A stretch of DNA of 64,000 nucleotides from NCBI GenBank assembly GCA_900316315.1, contig ONCK01000002.1, forward strand, positions 1 to 64,000. The letters run 5' to 3'. The notes under the pieces are model-generated. The model was not told the origin of the DNA. It saw only the letters and a list, made by a program, of their open reading frames with translations, and searched no databases. This DNA comes from an uncultured Prevotellaceae bacterium (GTDB lineage Bacteria > Bacteroidota > Bacteroidia > Bacteroidales > Bacteroidaceae). A program made the position numbers and the translations under genes. Below, one piece after another: positions 8,086 to 17,164 of this stretch (the stretch's first letter is position 1; every line of letters begins with the position of its first letter).

Positions 8086-9765
8086 CTATCTCCTAGCTTT
8101 TATAGCCTTTACCGGCCTTTTCACCACTTTGTGCGCACGCTTTGCCGGCGCTTGGGGAAAAGCTTTGCCTGCCCTGAAGATCTCAAGTGCCTTCGCGATA
8201 TTGGGGTCATTTTCATTGAGGTACATCTGGCTGACGTCAGTGTCGTAGAAGTCATTGAGAATGAGATTGATTAGTGTGCGCTGCATGATGTGATAGGATT
8301 TCCGCAGGAGGAGGTTGCGACGTTTCAATCCCTTAGTCGCGGCAAAGTTGGCAAACTTGTCCGGCAGATTCTGCTTCTTAAGATACTTGACCATGTCCGT
8401 CCAGGAGTCCATTTTGTTGAGCCGGTTGCGATAGTAGTCGACATAGATATAGGCATATTGGGCCAGCAGGCCTTGGCTGGCAGCCTCTATATAGTAGCTG
8501 GTGACACCTGAGGTATCCTCCGGGACGAAGTAATCCGGCATGACACCGCCACCGCCATAGACCGTACGTCCGAGCCTTGTCTTGTATCGCTTCCCGCTCA
8601 GATGGATGCTGTCTGCTGACACATATTCTCCTTTCTCGGCGCGCTTGAGGAGGTCCATCTGGTAGTCACTCTCCTTGCCTTGTACATAGGGTTTCTGTAG
8701 GCAACGTCCTGACGGGCTGTAGTAGCGGGCTATCGTTAGCCGAAGCATGCTACCGTCGGGGAATTGTATCGGCTCTTGCACAAGTCCTTTGCCAAAGGTG
8801 CGCCGGCCCACGATCGTTCCGCGGTCATTGTCTTGGATGGCGGCGGTGAAGATCTCGCTCGACGATGCCGATGTCTCGTCGACCAGCACAATGAGCGGTA
8901 TTGTCTGGTAGCTGCCTCGTCCGTCGCTGGTGTACTCCGATCGCGGCGATTTGCGTCCTTGGGTATAGACGATCAAACGGTCTTTGGGCAAAAACTCATT
9001 GGCTATCCTGATGGGAGGAGCCATAAATCCTCCGCGGTTGCCTCGCAAGTCGATGATGAGATTCTTAAATCCTCTCTGATGGAGTTTCGCCAGCGCTACG
9101 AGTAGCTCCGGATAGGTCGTGTCTCCCCAACTGTCTATTTTGATGTAACCCGTCGTCTTATCCACCATATAGGCAGTGCTGATGCTCTTGATGGGCACAT
9201 TGTCTCTGACCACTGTGTAGCTGAGCAGCTTTTTGACGCCGGGACGGCGGATGCCTAGTCTTACCTTGGAACCCTTAGGCCCTTTGAGATGGGAGATGGC
9301 ATAGTCATCAGTCAGCATTTTTCCGACAAAGTTTTTTCCGTCCACCGTCACAATGCGGTCACCGGCCTGTAGGCCTACTTCGTCCGACGGTCCGCCGCGT
9401 ACCACACGGATGATGCGTGCTGTGTCGCTATAAATGGTAAAGACCACGCCGATGCCGGGAAAACTCCCCTTGAGATCCTGCATTTCCTCCTCCACGTCCT
9501 TGGCCGAGGTGTAGGAGGAGTGGGGGTCCAGTTCGGAGAGGATTTGCGGCATCGCCTTTTCCACGAGGTCAGACAGGTTGACCTTGTCGACGTACTGGTC
9601 ATCGATGATATGCAGCAGATCGTTGATCTTGTTGCTCGAGGTATTGATGATGCTGAGTCGGTTGCCGGTGAAGTGGTTGGCGTAGAAGGAGCCGATAAGC
9701 AAGCCGACGATGAGGCTGATGGCCGTAATAAGCGGGATGAAACGGGAGTAATTATTGTTATTCAT
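8086..9765 (-). CDS. S41 family C-terminal processing protease
   Basis: 559 residues. One N-terminal hydrophobic segment (10-28) anchors or exports it to the periplasm. A PDZ domain spans about 95-185 (GIGVVF, GGPSDEVGLQAGDRIVTVDG). In the S41 core, RGNRGG is at 241-246, and Ser301 (ETSASSSEI) and Lys326 (FGKG) form the Ser-Lys dyad, 25 residues apart as in Tsp/CtpA. The last 150 residues are a lineage-type C-terminal extension ending in a Lys/Arg-rich tail. It should cleave periplasmic or lipoprotein substrates near their C-termini. Confidence 0.95.
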   Translation of the reverse strand: MNNNNYSRFIPLITAISLIVGLLIGSFYANHFTGNRLSIINTSSNKINDLLHIIDDQYVDKVNLSDLVEKAMPQILSELDPHSSYTSAKDVEEEMQDLKGSFPGIGVVFTIYSDTARIIRVVRGGPSDEVGLQAGDRIVTVDGKNFVGKMLTDDYAISHLKGPKGSKVRLGIRRPGVKKLLSYTVVRDNVPIKSISTAYMVDKTTGYIKIDSWGDTTYPELLVALAKLHQRGFKNLIIDLRGNRGGFMAPPIRIANEFLPKDRLIVYTQGRKSPRSEYTSDGRGSYQTIPLIVLVDETSASSSEIFTAAIQDNDRGTIVGRRTFGKGLVQEPIQFPDGSMLRLTIARYYSPSGRCLQKPYVQGKESDYQMDLLKRAEKGEYVSADSIHLSGKRYKTRLGRTVYGGGGVMPDYFVPEDTSGVTSYYIEAASQGLLAQYAYIYVDYYRNRLNKMDSWTDMVKYLKKQNLPDKFANFAATKGLKRRNLLLRKSYHIMQRTLINLILNDFYDTDVSQMYLNENDPNIAKALEIFRAGKAFPQAPAKRAHKVVKRPVKAIKARR

Positions 9766-9826
9766 CTATAGGGGTGGTACTTTTGAGTGGTATGAGATAT
9801 AGGTCTTGTTTGTTGTTATATGGGGA

Positions 9827-10279
9827 CTAGTTCTTGAGCTGGAGCAGGAGTGTCTCTATATGGGCGCGCTCGAGCAGCTTGATGCCGTCGTCCAGTCGGT
9901 ACAACTCGCCATATACGACCCTCTTGATGCCCGCTTGAATGATCAGTTTGGCGCATTCCAGACAGGGTGAAGCCGTGACATAGAGCGTAGCGCCGTCGCT
10001 GTTGTTGCTGGATCGGGCTATCTTGGTGATGGCATTAGCCTCAGCGTGGAGCACATAGGCCTTGGTCACATTGTGCTCGTCCTCGCAGATATTTTCAAAT
10101 CCTGACGGCGTCCCATTGTATCCGTCGCTGATGATAGTCTTGTTTTTCACAATCAGAGCTCCCACTTGGCGTCGTTTGCAGTAGGAGTTTTCTGACCAGA
10201 TGCGGGCCATTCTCAGATATCTTTCGTCAAGCTTCCGTTGCTTAAGCTCCTCGTCGGTCATGTCCTTTTCCATTGTCAA
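9827..10279 (-). CDS. Deoxycytidylate (dCMP) deaminase family protein
   Basis: 150 residues of the zinc-dependent cytidine/dCMP deaminase fold. Zinc ligands are His78 (HAEAN), Cys106 and Cys109 (SPCLEC); Glu80 is the proton shuttle. DGYNGTPSG (52-60) is the dCMP-deaminase/ComEB-type substrate loop, which favours dCMP to dUMP in dTTP supply over tRNA or free-base deamination. It lies 27 bases downstream of the M3 peptidase gene. Confidence 0.92.
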   Translation of the reverse strand: MTMEKDMTDEELKQRKLDERYLRMARIWSENSYCKRRQVGALIVKNKTIISDGYNGTPSGFENICEDEHNVTKAYVLHAEANAITKIARSSNNSDGATLYVTASPCLECAKLIIQAGIKRVVYGELYRLDDGIKLLERAHIETLLLQLKN

Positions 10280-10306
10280 AAATATGTTGGGTCAATGATT
10301 GCTGTT

Positions 10307-12352
10307 TCACAAGATACCGTCGCGGCGCAGCATTGCTTCTGGTGTAGGCTCCTGCCCTCTGAAGTCGCGGTACAGCTTGTTAGGGTCTTCCGTACCTCCT
10401 TTTTCCAAGATGCAATGGCGGAAGCGGCCGGCCACTTCGCGACAGAAGATACCCTCTTGTTTGAAGAGGCTGAAGGCGTCGGCGTCGAGCACTTCTGCCC
10501 ACTTGTAGCTATAGTATCCTGCTGCATATCCGCCCGTCATGATGTGCTGAAATTGGGTCGTCATGCAGACCTTCAGCCTGTTGCTCTTCAGCACTGCCTT
10601 GCTCCAAGCTTGTTTTTCAAAGGCGATCACATCCTTTTCCAGAGGTTTCGTGAGCGTATAGTAGGCCATGTCGAGTAGGCCCAGGCTCACCTGTCGCATA
10701 CAGCTGCCTGCAGCGCCAAAGGTGTGGCTTGCCTTGATCTTGTCGATGAGCTCGTCGGGAATGACCTCGCCGGTCTTATAGTGGAAGGCAAAGGTGCGCA
10801 GGAAGTCCCGCTCTGTTGCAAAGTTTTCCATCATCTGCGAAGGTAGTTCCACAAAGTCCCAATACACATTGGTGCCGCTGAGCGCTTCAAATCTCACCTT
10901 GCTGAATATCTCGTGGAGGGCGTGGCCAAACTCGTGCAGCAGAGTGCTCACCTCGCTCAGAGAGAGTAGGGCAGGCTTGCTTGAGGTCGGCTTGGTAAAG
11001 TTCATCGTGATGGTCGCGTGCGGACGTACGTCCTGGCCCTTCTCGTCGAAGTGCTGTTCTCTCAGGCTGCTGGTCCACGCTCCGCTCTTCTTGTTATCGC
11101 GAGGGAAGAAGTCCGCATAGAGCAGCGCGAGATAGCTGCTGTCCTTGTCGTAGACCTCGTAAACCTTGACATCCTTGTCGTAGACCGGGATAGTCGGATT
11201 CTCCTTAAAGGTGATGCCATACAGCCTCGTCGCCAGCCCAAAGACGCCCTGAATTACGTTGGACAATTGGAAATAAGGCCTCAGTACCTCGGGGTCAAAG
11301 TCGTACTTCTTGACGTATAGTCTGTGAGAATAGTAGGTCGTATCCCACGGACGCATCTCAAAGTCCTTACCTTCGACCGTATGAACGAAGTCGATGAGCT
11401 CCTTGCGGTCTTTCAGCGCCTGTGGCTTGTAGCGGTCGATGAGCTGGTCCAAGAAGTCGGCAACCCGCTCCTTGGAACCCGCCATTCTCTCCTGGAGGGC
11501 CAAGTCCGCATAGCAGTCATATCCCAGCAGTTGGGCCCGCTCCAGTCGGTAGTTGACAAGCCGCTTGACCAGCGCCCGGTTGTCATAGCGACCGCCATGG
11601 CAGCAGAGGTGATTGTAGGCCATCCACACCTTGCGGCGTAGCGACCTGTTGGCGCAGTGGGACATCAGCGGGGTATAGCTCGGTGCTTGCAGCGTAAATG
11701 CCCAGCCCTTTTTACCTCTCTCGCGGGCCGTGTGGGCCGCGCGGTCCAGCTGTTCGGCCGTGAGGCCCTTGAGCTCCCGCTTGTCGGTGATGAGGAGAAA
11801 AAAGCGATTGGTCTCCTGGAGTAAATTTTGGCTAAACTGGAGCGCACTCTTGCTCCCCTCGACCGATATCTGGCGCAGCTGCTGCTGCTTGTTTGCCGGC
11901 AGGTCCACGCCCCTGCGCTTGAAGGCTTCATACACCTTGTCCAGCAAGACCTGTTCCTCTTTCTGAAGCCTTTGTTCTGCTGGAGCTGCCGCTGACTGCG
12001 TGTAGATTGTTTTGATTCGGTCAAATAGGTCCTTATTGAAGTCAATATTCGCCTCGTGCTCGCTGATCATCGGTGTCATCTCCTGCACCAAACTCTCCAG
12101 TTGAGGCGTCGAAGCATTGCCCAGCAGACAGCCCACGATGCTGAGCGCGCGGTCCAATATCTCTCCCGTCTGCTGCATTGCCAGCAGCGTGTTGCTGAAG
12201 GTCGGATCCTCCTTGTTCGCCGTAATGCGGTTGATTTCCTTGTCCTCTTGGCGTATACCCTCGACGATAGCCTCCCGGATATCCGCCAAGTCAAACTGGC
12301 CAAACGGCACCGACTCCAGTGGCGTATCAAAGGGCTTAAGTAAAGGATTCAT
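10307..12352 (-). CDS. M3 family metallopeptidase (Dcp/oligopeptidase A-like)
   Basis: 681 residues from the chosen start. Peptidase M3 enzymes are soluble zinc oligopeptidases or dipeptidyl carboxypeptidases that degrade short peptides. HEFGH lies near residues 473-477, with the downstream glutamate in the DFVELPSQ block (VELPSQMMEN). The ORF is open back to 12421, but a full promoter (12408-12438) overlaps that extension. The ATG at 12350-12352 (MNPLLKPFDTPLESVPF) matches how the family begins, so I prefer it; an ATG at 12400 is the alternative. First gene of the run M3 - dCMP deaminase - S41 - cyclo-ligase. Confidence 0.93.
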   Translation of the reverse strand: MNPLLKPFDTPLESVPFGQFDLADIREAIVEGIRQEDKEINRITANKEDPTFSNTLLAMQQTGEILDRALSIVGCLLGNASTPQLESLVQEMTPMISEHEANIDFNKDLFDRIKTIYTQSAAAPAEQRLQKEEQVLLDKVYEAFKRRGVDLPANKQQQLRQISVEGSKSALQFSQNLLQETNRFFLLITDKRELKGLTAEQLDRAAHTARERGKKGWAFTLQAPSYTPLMSHCANRSLRRKVWMAYNHLCCHGGRYDNRALVKRLVNYRLERAQLLGYDCYADLALQERMAGSKERVADFLDQLIDRYKPQALKDRKELIDFVHTVEGKDFEMRPWDTTYYSHRLYVKKYDFDPEVLRPYFQLSNVIQGVFGLATRLYGITFKENPTIPVYDKDVKVYEVYDKDSSYLALLYADFFPRDNKKSGAWTSSLREQHFDEKGQDVRPHATITMNFTKPTSSKPALLSLSEVSTLLHEFGHALHEIFSKVRFEALSGTNVYWDFVELPSQMMENFATERDFLRTFAFHYKTGEVIPDELIDKIKASHTFGAAGSCMRQVSLGLLDMAYYTLTKPLEKDVIAFEKQAWSKAVLKSNRLKVCMTTQFQHIMTGGYAAGYYSYKWAEVLDADAFSLFKQEGIFCREVAGRFRHCILEKGGTEDPNKLYRDFRGQEPTPEAMLRRDGIL

Positions 12353-12407
12353 CCGCTCGCTCCGAGGAGTAGGCGAGGACAGAACACTTGACTTTTTCAT
12401 ATTGCTG

Positions 12408-12438
12408 CAAAAGTACGACAAATCCCGCCCATATCAAA
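12408..12438 (-). promoter_or_regulatory. Canonical promoter for the M3 peptidase operon (TTTG-N19-TACTTTTG)
   Basis: On the minus strand TTTG (12435-12438) is followed after 19 bases by TACTTTTG (12408-12415). Transcription should begin near 12402, which excludes the ATG at 12421 and makes the 12400 ATG nearly leaderless. This supports the 12352 start. Confidence 0.8.
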
Positions 12439-13655
12439 GTAAAAAGTTCCAATTTTAGCGTCCTTCTCAGCTTCATCATGACAAATTTTTCCGCGACCCA
12501 TCCTCCACCTCTGTACCGGTTCCTCATCACCGTCCGCCCAGGCTTCAGTGTTCTGTCCTCTCATTGTCGGCCACATCCGCAGACTACCCTTTTCGCTATT
12601 CCCCTGGCTGCTTCGCAATGACAGGACGAGGATCAACCGATGAATTCATGGGTGAGAAATGATATGCCGCACACGCACATCTCAAAGAGAAGGTGGAAGC
12701 GTACAGTAATTAGTGCTTTTACAAGCATGGGGACATACCGGGTACAGTTGCTCCTTTACCTCTTCGATGGAATGTCGCGATGAGATGATGATGGTTGTCA
12801 ATGACGTCAAAAAAATATCTCAGGTCAAGCTGTGTATATCTTTCGGGAGGCTCCAGTACAAAGTTCGTTTACCCTCATGATAGGCTGTCATCTTAGCTGA
12901 TACGAGAGATAAGTCCCTTTTCTCTTTGTGTTGTATCGTAGCGCTGTCTGTCCTCTATAGATGGGAGAGGAAAAAATGGATGCTCTTGTAAATCTCCTGC
13001 CGATTTCAAAATTCTTCTCCGTTTGACATGAATTGGTATATCGGTCCATTCTCTGCTGATCCGACTAAGACTGAGACTTCGGGATTTGGCGTATGGATAA
13101 GTAATTTTATATAGATAATTTCTGTAAGTGGATAAAACGGGCACCGTCTTCGATGAAGAACATACCGTGTTTGCACTACAAGGTCGGACTTATTTTAAAT
13201 TAGGTCCGATTTATTTTATTTTGAACTAGATGTTGTGTTGTTGTCGACTGATACAGAGTAAGTTATAAAATATCTAATTTTAATGTAATTCTTTGATGAT
13301 CAGCTGCTTTAAGCTGCGTTTGGCTGTCGCCTTCTCCTTCTTTTGTGTTTCCGAGCTGACGGGATGAGGAATGATTCTTATATAACTTTTTGGAAGGTCT
13401 AAGACCGCGCGGGAGCCTAAGGCTCCACGTATCATGTCCTGCCGGGATTGACCACTCCTGTTAAGACGAAAATCCGCGCAGCCTTTGGCTGCCTATCCAG
13501 CTTGCGCCCCTGTCAAAGCGGCGGCCTTAGGCTGCGCGTATCACGCCTAGATAGGACAGGGAGGCTGCTTTGAAAAGTCAACTTTGCAATGAGAAAAAGA
13601 TAGGAGGCTGCAAGGTCGACAAGAGGAGCCAAAAGTGCGCTTTTGGGCGAAAAAT
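12439..13655. other. 1.2-kb region without a recognisable gene
   Basis: No ORF has family features. The longest is 83 codons on the minus strand at 12893-13144, with no promoter and an odd composition. The stretch includes two or three copies of the interspersed palindrome (13413-13548). It looks like decayed sequence between an operon start and the winged-helix gene. Confidence 0.5.
13413..13548. repeat. Interspersed palindromic element cluster (copies 1-3)
   Basis: Copy 1 (13413-13446): hairpin GAGCC-TAA-GGCTC followed by CACGTATCATGTCCTGCCGGG-like sequence. Copy 2 (13478-13492): GCAGCC-TTT-GGCTGC. Copy 3 (13521-13548): GGCC-TTA-GGCTGC followed by GCGTATCACGCC. The arms differ between copies but stay complementary. 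Related copies are near 40.7, 41.8, 44.0 and 57.3 kb. Confidence 0.75.
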
Positions 13656-13687
13656 GTTGTGTATGAACACAATTCTTCGTATTTTTG
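13656..13687 (+). promoter_or_regulatory. Promoter for the winged-helix gene (GTTG-N20-TATTTTTG)
   Basis: GTTG at 13656-13659, then 20 bases, then TATTTTTG at 13680-13687. The ORF is open upstream to 13635, but this promoter lies inside that extension and therefore points to the ATG at 13719. Confidence 0.7.
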
Positions 13688-13718
13688 CATTGCACAAATA
13701 GTTAAAAATAGACGTTTT

Positions 13719-13922
13719 ATGTTAGAAGAAAAGGCAGGACAACTCGCCGGTCAGGTCTGGGAGTTCCTCAATGCAAATGGTGAAACAGATGAAAAGGCCA
13801 TCATGAAGGGCCTTAAGTTGCGTAAAGGTAAGGATTTTTATCTGGCTATAGGATGGTTGCTCCGTGAGGGCAAGCTCAATGTAGCCGGAAAGGAAGACAA
13901 TCCTACTTTTTCTTTGAAGTAA
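13719..13922 (+). CDS. Small winged-helix protein (DUF2582-like)
   Basis: 67 residues from the ATG downstream of the promoter. The sequence GQVWEFLNANGETDEKAIMKGLKLRKGKDFYLAIGWLLREGKL reads as a compact winged helix-turn-helix (three helices and a wing). It is typical of the small DUF2582 proteins found in Bacteroidota and archaea. It presumably binds nucleic acid, but neither target nor function is known. It stands alone between gene-poor DNA and a convergent glycosyltransferase gene. Confidence 0.8.
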   Translation: MLEEKAGQLAGQVWEFLNANGETDEKAIMKGLKLRKGKDFYLAIGWLLREGKLNVAGKEDNPTFSLK

Positions 13923-13999
13923 TAGGGCCTGCTTTCTGTTAAGTTAGGTTCTGCATCTTATATCATGGGGGCGCTCTCGACGATAGGTCGGGGGCGCCT

Positions 14000-14956
14000 C
14001 TATAGTGTCTGCCTGTCAGCGTGGTGACAGTGGAGGAGATGGGCGAGATAGGTGAGTTTGTAGACCTTAAAGACGAGGAGGCTGGGCCTGGGACTGAGCA
14101 GTTGCCGACGCAGGGCAGGGCCTGAGAGACGGTAGAGGAGGCGGACAGGACTGAGCAGGTGGAGTCGCTGGAGGCGGAGGGCAAGGTGACTGATGCGGAC
14201 GCGCTGCTGGAAGGAGCGGGGGAGACAGGTTAGATTTTGCAGGGCGAGCTCGGTATTGGCCACGAAGGTGGCATTGTTATTGATGCCGGTATGCTGGAGG
14301 GGATTGTCAATATGGCGGATGGCAATGCCCCGGCGGCGGAGCTGGTCTCCCATGAGAGTGTCCTCAAATCCGTACTGGGTGAGCTGGTCGGTGAAATTTA
14401 CTTGGTTGAACAGGGATTTGTGAAAGAGAGTGTTGAAGGCCGTAAAGTGGTCGTAAGGATGGGTCTGCCGATAGCTTAGGGATTGGTAGCGGGAGGTGGC
14501 TCTCTCGTAGGCGTAGCGGAGATGATTGTCAGGGCGCAGGTCCTGAGGGGAGGTGGTGAGTCCTCCGTAGACGACGGGAGCGTCGTCGCGGTGGAGGATG
14601 TACTGGTCGATGAAATGGGGAGAGGTAATCCTTGCGTCTCCGTCGATGGTGAGGACGTAGTCGTAGCGCAGATTGGGTATAGCCAGGCGGCGATTGAGCG
14701 AGGGCCCCACGGGATGGACATGATGGATGATGTGGAGGCGAGAGGATGCATCAGGAGAAGCAGGTGCAACAATCGTGGCCGCACAGGAGTGGAGACGCAT
14801 TTGCAGAGCGGAAAAGAAGGGCGCTGAGGAGGCGTCATCGCTAATGACGATCTCGTAGTCCTCGAGACCCACAGCATGGCGACACTGCTCAGCCAAGGCC
14901 TTGACTAGGGCCGTGCAGTCGTCATTGTGGGTGGGGATGAGGATGGACAGACGCAT
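14000..14956 (-). CDS. Family 2 glycosyltransferase
   Basis: 318 residues. The GT-A start LSILIPTHNDD and the metal-binding region VLTIDGDARI (DxD-like DGD) are present. EDTLMGDQL near residue 220 is the ED motif of inverting GT2 enzymes. There is no membrane segment except a few hydrophobic residues. It would add a sugar to a glycan or lipid carrier at the inner membrane; donor and acceptor are unknown. It follows the S9 peptidase gene by 6 bases, with no polysaccharide cluster around it. Confidence 0.88.
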   Translation of the reverse strand: MRLSILIPTHNDDCTALVKALAEQCRHAVGLEDYEIVISDDASSAPFFSALQMRLHSCAATIVAPASPDASSRLHIIHHVHPVGPSLNRRLAIPNLRYDYVLTIDGDARITSPHFIDQYILHRDDAPVVYGGLTTSPQDLRPDNHLRYAYERATSRYQSLSYRQTHPYDHFTAFNTLFHKSLFNQVNFTDQLTQYGFEDTLMGDQLRRRGIAIRHIDNPLQHTGINNNATFVANTELALQNLTCLPRSFQQRVRISHLALRLQRLHLLSPVRLLYRLSGPALRRQLLSPRPSLLVFKVYKLTYLAHLLHCHHADRQTL

Positions 14957-14962
14957 CGGACA

Positions 14963-17134
14963 CTACGGCTTGAGCCAGCGGTCGAGCCAACGGAAGAAGG
15001 TGCGTTGCCACAGGATGCCGTTCTGAGGCTTGAGGACCCAGTGGTTTTCGTCGGGGAAGAGGAGCAGCTCGGCGGGGATTCCTCTCATGCGGGCCTCAGC
15101 AAAGGCGGCCTCGGCTTGGGAATGGAGGATACGGTAGTCGCACATGCCGTGGATACAGAGGATGGGCGTGTCCCACTTGCCGATGCTGAGGTGGGGAGAG
15201 TCCTTGTAGACAGGGGCGTCCGGAGTCACCCAGGGAGCGGCGCCGAGGTCCCAGTTGGGGAACCACATTTCCTCTGTCTCACCGTACTGCTGGCAGGTAT
15301 TGAAGATGCCGTCGTGGGCGATGAAGCACTTGAACCGCTTGTTGTGATGGCCTGCGAGCCAGTAGACGCTGTAGCCGCCAAAACTGGCGCCGACGCAGCC
15401 CAAACGGGACTTGTCGACATAGGGATCCTTGGACACCTCATCGATGGCAGAGAGATAGTCCTGCATGCAGAGACCGGAGTAATCGCCGCTGATCTCCTCC
15501 AGCCAGTCCATGCCGTAGCCGGGCAGGCCGCGGCGGTTGGGCGCGACGATGATGTATCCGTGGGAGGCCATAATCTGGAAGTTCCAGCGGAAGCTCCAGA
15601 ACTGGCTGACGGGTGACTGAGGCCCGCCCTCGCAGTAGAGCAGGGTGGGATAGGTCTTGGTGGAGTCAAAGTGGGGTGGATAGATGATCCAAGCCTGCTC
15701 CTGCTTGCCATCGACAGTGGGTATCCAGCGTTCCTCGACCTTACCCATTGTGAGATGGTCGTAAAAATACTTATTCTCCTCTGTTAACTGGGTGACCGGG
15801 TGGCTCTTGGCCAGCTGGATGCTGTAGACCTCGTCAGCTTGGCTCATGCTGTGGCGCTTGACGATGAGATGGCTGCCATCGTGTGACAAGCCGCAGATGG
15901 AGTAGTCCCAAATACCGTCGGTGAGCTTGCGCACGCAGCCCTGCAGGGTGGTGGAGTAGACCATGGATGTGCCATGCCAGACGCCAGTGAAATAGAGAGT
16001 CTTGGAGTCTTTTCCCCAGCAATAAGTGTCGACTCCGCTCTCGAAGGACTCGGTGACGTAGCGCTTTTGCCCTGTGGCAAGGGTCAACACGCAGAGCCGG
16101 TTGCGGTCGCTCTCGTAGCCGTCGCGGGCCATACTCTGCCATGCGATGTAGCGGCCGTCGGGCGAAAATTGGGGGTTGGTGTCATAGCCGACATTCTGGT
16201 CTTTGTCCAAGTGATTGATGGCTTGGTCCTTGAGAGAACGGGTGTAGTCAGTGGCCGGCTCCTGGAAGTCTGCTGTCTTGCAGAGATTGGTCGTCTGTCC
16301 AGTCTCAGTATCGTAGAGGTAGATGTCGCTGTCAGTGCTGGTGGCGTACTTGCGTGCGACCTTCTTGCGGCAGCTGTAGGCGACCCGCTTGGAGTCGGGA
16401 CTCCAGCACAGTTGCTCTATGCCGCCAAAGGGGGCCGTGGGGCACTCGTAAGGCTCTCCCTTAAGGATATCCTGGACGTGGCTGACGCCTTCATCACCGA
16501 AATTAGCGATGAAGGGGTGCGGAACGGAGGTCACGAAGTGGTCCCAGTGCTTGTACATCAGCTCGTTGATGACCATGCCGCTGGCTTGGGGAAGGTCCTG
16601 GTATTTGCGCTCGATGGCTGTCGTATCATCGACTTGCATGATGAGCAGAATCTTGTGTTCATCGGGCGAGATGAGAAATCCCTCGACGTCACGGTCGAGT
16701 TGGCTGAGCTGCTTGCGTCCTGACCCGTCGGCATTCATCTGCCAGAGCTGGCTACTGCCGCCCTGATTACTCAAGTAGAGGATCTGCTTGCCCTGATGGA
16801 TATAGACGGCATCGGACTCATTGGCAGAGCTTGTTGTCAGCAATGAGGAGGCGTGGCGGTCCTGATTCAGGGTATAGAGTACGCGGTGGCTCTTGTTTTG
16901 GGGCACGCTATAGTAGGACACTTGATACACGGCATGTCGACCGTCGGGGGCGAGGCTGAAGGAGCCTACTCTGCCCATTGCCCAGAGCGCCTCGGGAGTC
17001 ATGAGGTCAGAACCGTCGCGGAGGATGGTCGTATTGCGCCCGATGAAGTCTTGAGTAAGTGGCTTGCTATAGGACTGTAAGGGCATGGCGGAAGTTATCA
17101 TCAATATATTTATGGCGAAAATGGAGGGTTTCAT
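14963..17134 (-). CDS. S9 family prolyl oligopeptidase-type peptidase
   Basis: 723 residues with an N-terminal signal peptide (about 1-23), so periplasmic or secreted. Residues about 40-440 carry beta-propeller repeats of the TolB/DPP type (SPDGRHAVYQVS, SPDEHKILLIM, SPDGRYIAWQ). The C-terminal alpha/beta hydrolase has GASFGGY (nucleophile Ser near 584), Asp in GMCDYR and His in DENHW. It resembles acylaminoacyl-/dipeptidyl-peptidases that help asaccharolytic Bacteroidales use peptides; the exact specificity is not visible. It starts 30 bases after yidC ends. Confidence 0.94.
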   Translation of the reverse strand: MKPSIFAINILMITSAMPLQSYSKPLTQDFIGRNTTILRDGSDLMTPEALWAMGRVGSFSLAPDGRHAVYQVSYYSVPQNKSHRVLYTLNQDRHASSLLTTSSANESDAVYIHQGKQILYLSNQGGSSQLWQMNADGSGRKQLSQLDRDVEGFLISPDEHKILLIMQVDDTTAIERKYQDLPQASGMVINELMYKHWDHFVTSVPHPFIANFGDEGVSHVQDILKGEPYECPTAPFGGIEQLCWSPDSKRVAYSCRKKVARKYATSTDSDIYLYDTETGQTTNLCKTADFQEPATDYTRSLKDQAINHLDKDQNVGYDTNPQFSPDGRYIAWQSMARDGYESDRNRLCVLTLATGQKRYVTESFESGVDTYCWGKDSKTLYFTGVWHGTSMVYSTTLQGCVRKLTDGIWDYSICGLSHDGSHLIVKRHSMSQADEVYSIQLAKSHPVTQLTEENKYFYDHLTMGKVEERWIPTVDGKQEQAWIIYPPHFDSTKTYPTLLYCEGGPQSPVSQFWSFRWNFQIMASHGYIIVAPNRRGLPGYGMDWLEEISGDYSGLCMQDYLSAIDEVSKDPYVDKSRLGCVGASFGGYSVYWLAGHHNKRFKCFIAHDGIFNTCQQYGETEEMWFPNWDLGAAPWVTPDAPVYKDSPHLSIGKWDTPILCIHGMCDYRILHSQAEAAFAEARMRGIPAELLLFPDENHWVLKPQNGILWQRTFFRWLDRWLKP

Positions 17135-17164
17135 CTTGTGTGTGAAAGGATTGGAATGGGGAAA

